Shown here piece by piece: positions 63,030 to 64,000 of a DNA stretch of 64,000 nt (position 1 is its first letter; each line of letters opens with the position of its first letter). The DNA lies in NCBI RefSeq assembly GCF_024713945.1, contig NC_134681.1:4999501-5063500 (forward strand). Direction: 5' to 3'. This stretch comes from Dermatophagoides farinae. Lineage: Eukaryota > Arthropoda > Arachnida > Sarcoptiformes > Pyroglyphidae. A program made the translations under genes and the position numbers. The notes under the pieces were generated by a model, which saw only the letters and a list, made by a program, of their open reading frames with translations, searched no databases and was not told the origin of the DNA.

Positions 63030-64000
63030 TATCAATTATTCAATCAATCAATCAATGAAACCAATGCAATCAATTAATAAATTTACTCATCATCATCATT
63101 ATCATCATTATCAGAATGTACCCTTAATACAAACAAAACAAAAAAGAAAAAAAAAGAAAAAAACAAACAAAACAAACATTAACATCCCTAAGCCATTAAA
63201 CGCCTCGAATCTTGAATGAATAATTTTTTTTTGTTGTTTCCATTTTTGTTTCATTTCTTTGTCTTTATCTATTGTATTGTTTCGTTATATAATTCTTATT
63301 TCATTTCACATCATATTGTTGTTGTTGTTGTTGTTGTTTTTGTTGTTGTCGTTGTTTTTTTTTCTTTCACTTTGTTCTGTTATTTTTCATGTAATAATTA
63401 ATTTTATAAATTAAATTTCAACAACAACAACAACAACAACAACAACAACGAAAAAAATTGAAATATTTTAAATAAAAAAAAAACCTCATAGTTATCCAAC
63501 AATTAATAAATCTTTTTGTTTTGTTTTTCATTTTGAAAATCCAAAATTGTTGTATACGGTGAAATTCGAAATCAACAATGCTGCCATCTATGATTTGATA
63601 ATGCAACAATAACTCCTTATAACAACAACAAAAAAAAATAGAAGCAATGCAATGAAAAACGAAAGAAAAACTCAACAACAACAACAACAAAAATAACTAA
63701 GAAAAATAGTAGTAGTAGTAGTAATCTTAATGATGATGATGATGATTGCTCTATACAAGGTAGTAGCATTGTGGAAAGAGAACAACAATTTTTTTTTATG
63801 CGTATATATATACAACGAAGTCAGCCAACAACAACAACAAAAAAAAAATCGATCAAACAACCAACAAGACCAGACCAAAAACTATTCGCCACGACATATG
63901 CACATTGAGTCGTCGCAAATATATTACAATTCACTCTATATATTTTTTTTTTTGATGTTTTGGGATGTGCTTTTAATATATATTTTTTTTGTTGTTTTTG
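63030..64000. other. 3' flank of second peroxidase gene
   Basis: Holds the AATAAA at 63076-63081, TTG/CAA runs (63317-63345, 63421-63449, 63674-63690) and a TAG run (63709-63723). No further gene is seen before the window ends. Confidence 0.5.

Overview
The window looks like nuclear DNA of a small arthropod, most probably an astigmatid mite such as a house-dust mite. I infer this from very AT-rich intergenic DNA crowded with short microsatellites (TCA/TGA, TTG/CAA, TG/AC, poly-A/T), compact genes with GT-AG introns of about 60-110 bp, and animal gene families. The species assignment is inference. There is no operon structure, CRISPR array or recognisable tRNA or rRNA gene.

Layout. Bases 1-18.6 kb hold no gene I can support. 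They contain microsatellites and three patches of likely transposable-element debris: a degenerate repeat at 1989-2290 with a second copy near 11.2 kb, a pogo/Tigger-like terminus near 2.77-2.92 kb, and a GC-richer retroposon-like patch at 3.09-3.80 kb that ends in a strong hairpin and a CAA tail. At 18.86 kb a small secreted Gly/Ser-rich protein gene (+) has a TATA box and initiator. Facing it is an eight-exon animal haem peroxidase gene (-, 24547-19914) encoding 1243 residues with a long low-complexity His/Ser/Asp-rich N-terminal extension.

From 29576 to 34044 lies a complete Ty1/copia LTR retrotransposon (-). It has two 297-bp LTRs that read as identical, an AAGAG target-site duplication, a copia-type primer-binding site, a polypurine tract and one intact gag-pol frame. 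It sits about 440 bp upstream of an ERCC6/CSB DNA-repair ATPase gene (+, 34479-38185). Downstream, on the minus strand, come ribulose-phosphate 3-epimerase (39340-38550) and an HPS3-like (BLOC-2) gene (41966-39674), both tightly spaced.

Bases 42-55.7 kb are again gene-poor and include a pure (TG) tract of about 185 bp. A second peroxidase gene (+, 56050-63029) was assembled from a signal-peptide exon and six further exons across a 4.3-kb first intron. It shares three intron positions with the first peroxidase. Both peroxidases keep the distal and proximal histidines but lack the Asp and Glu that ester-link haem in mammalian peroxidases.

The genes do not form one pathway. The two peroxidases are paralogues, while the ERCC6, RPE and HPS3-like genes are a compact housekeeping cluster beside a recent mobile-element insertion. 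All splice models come from reading GT-AG sites, reading-frame continuity and paralogue comparison, and none has transcript support.
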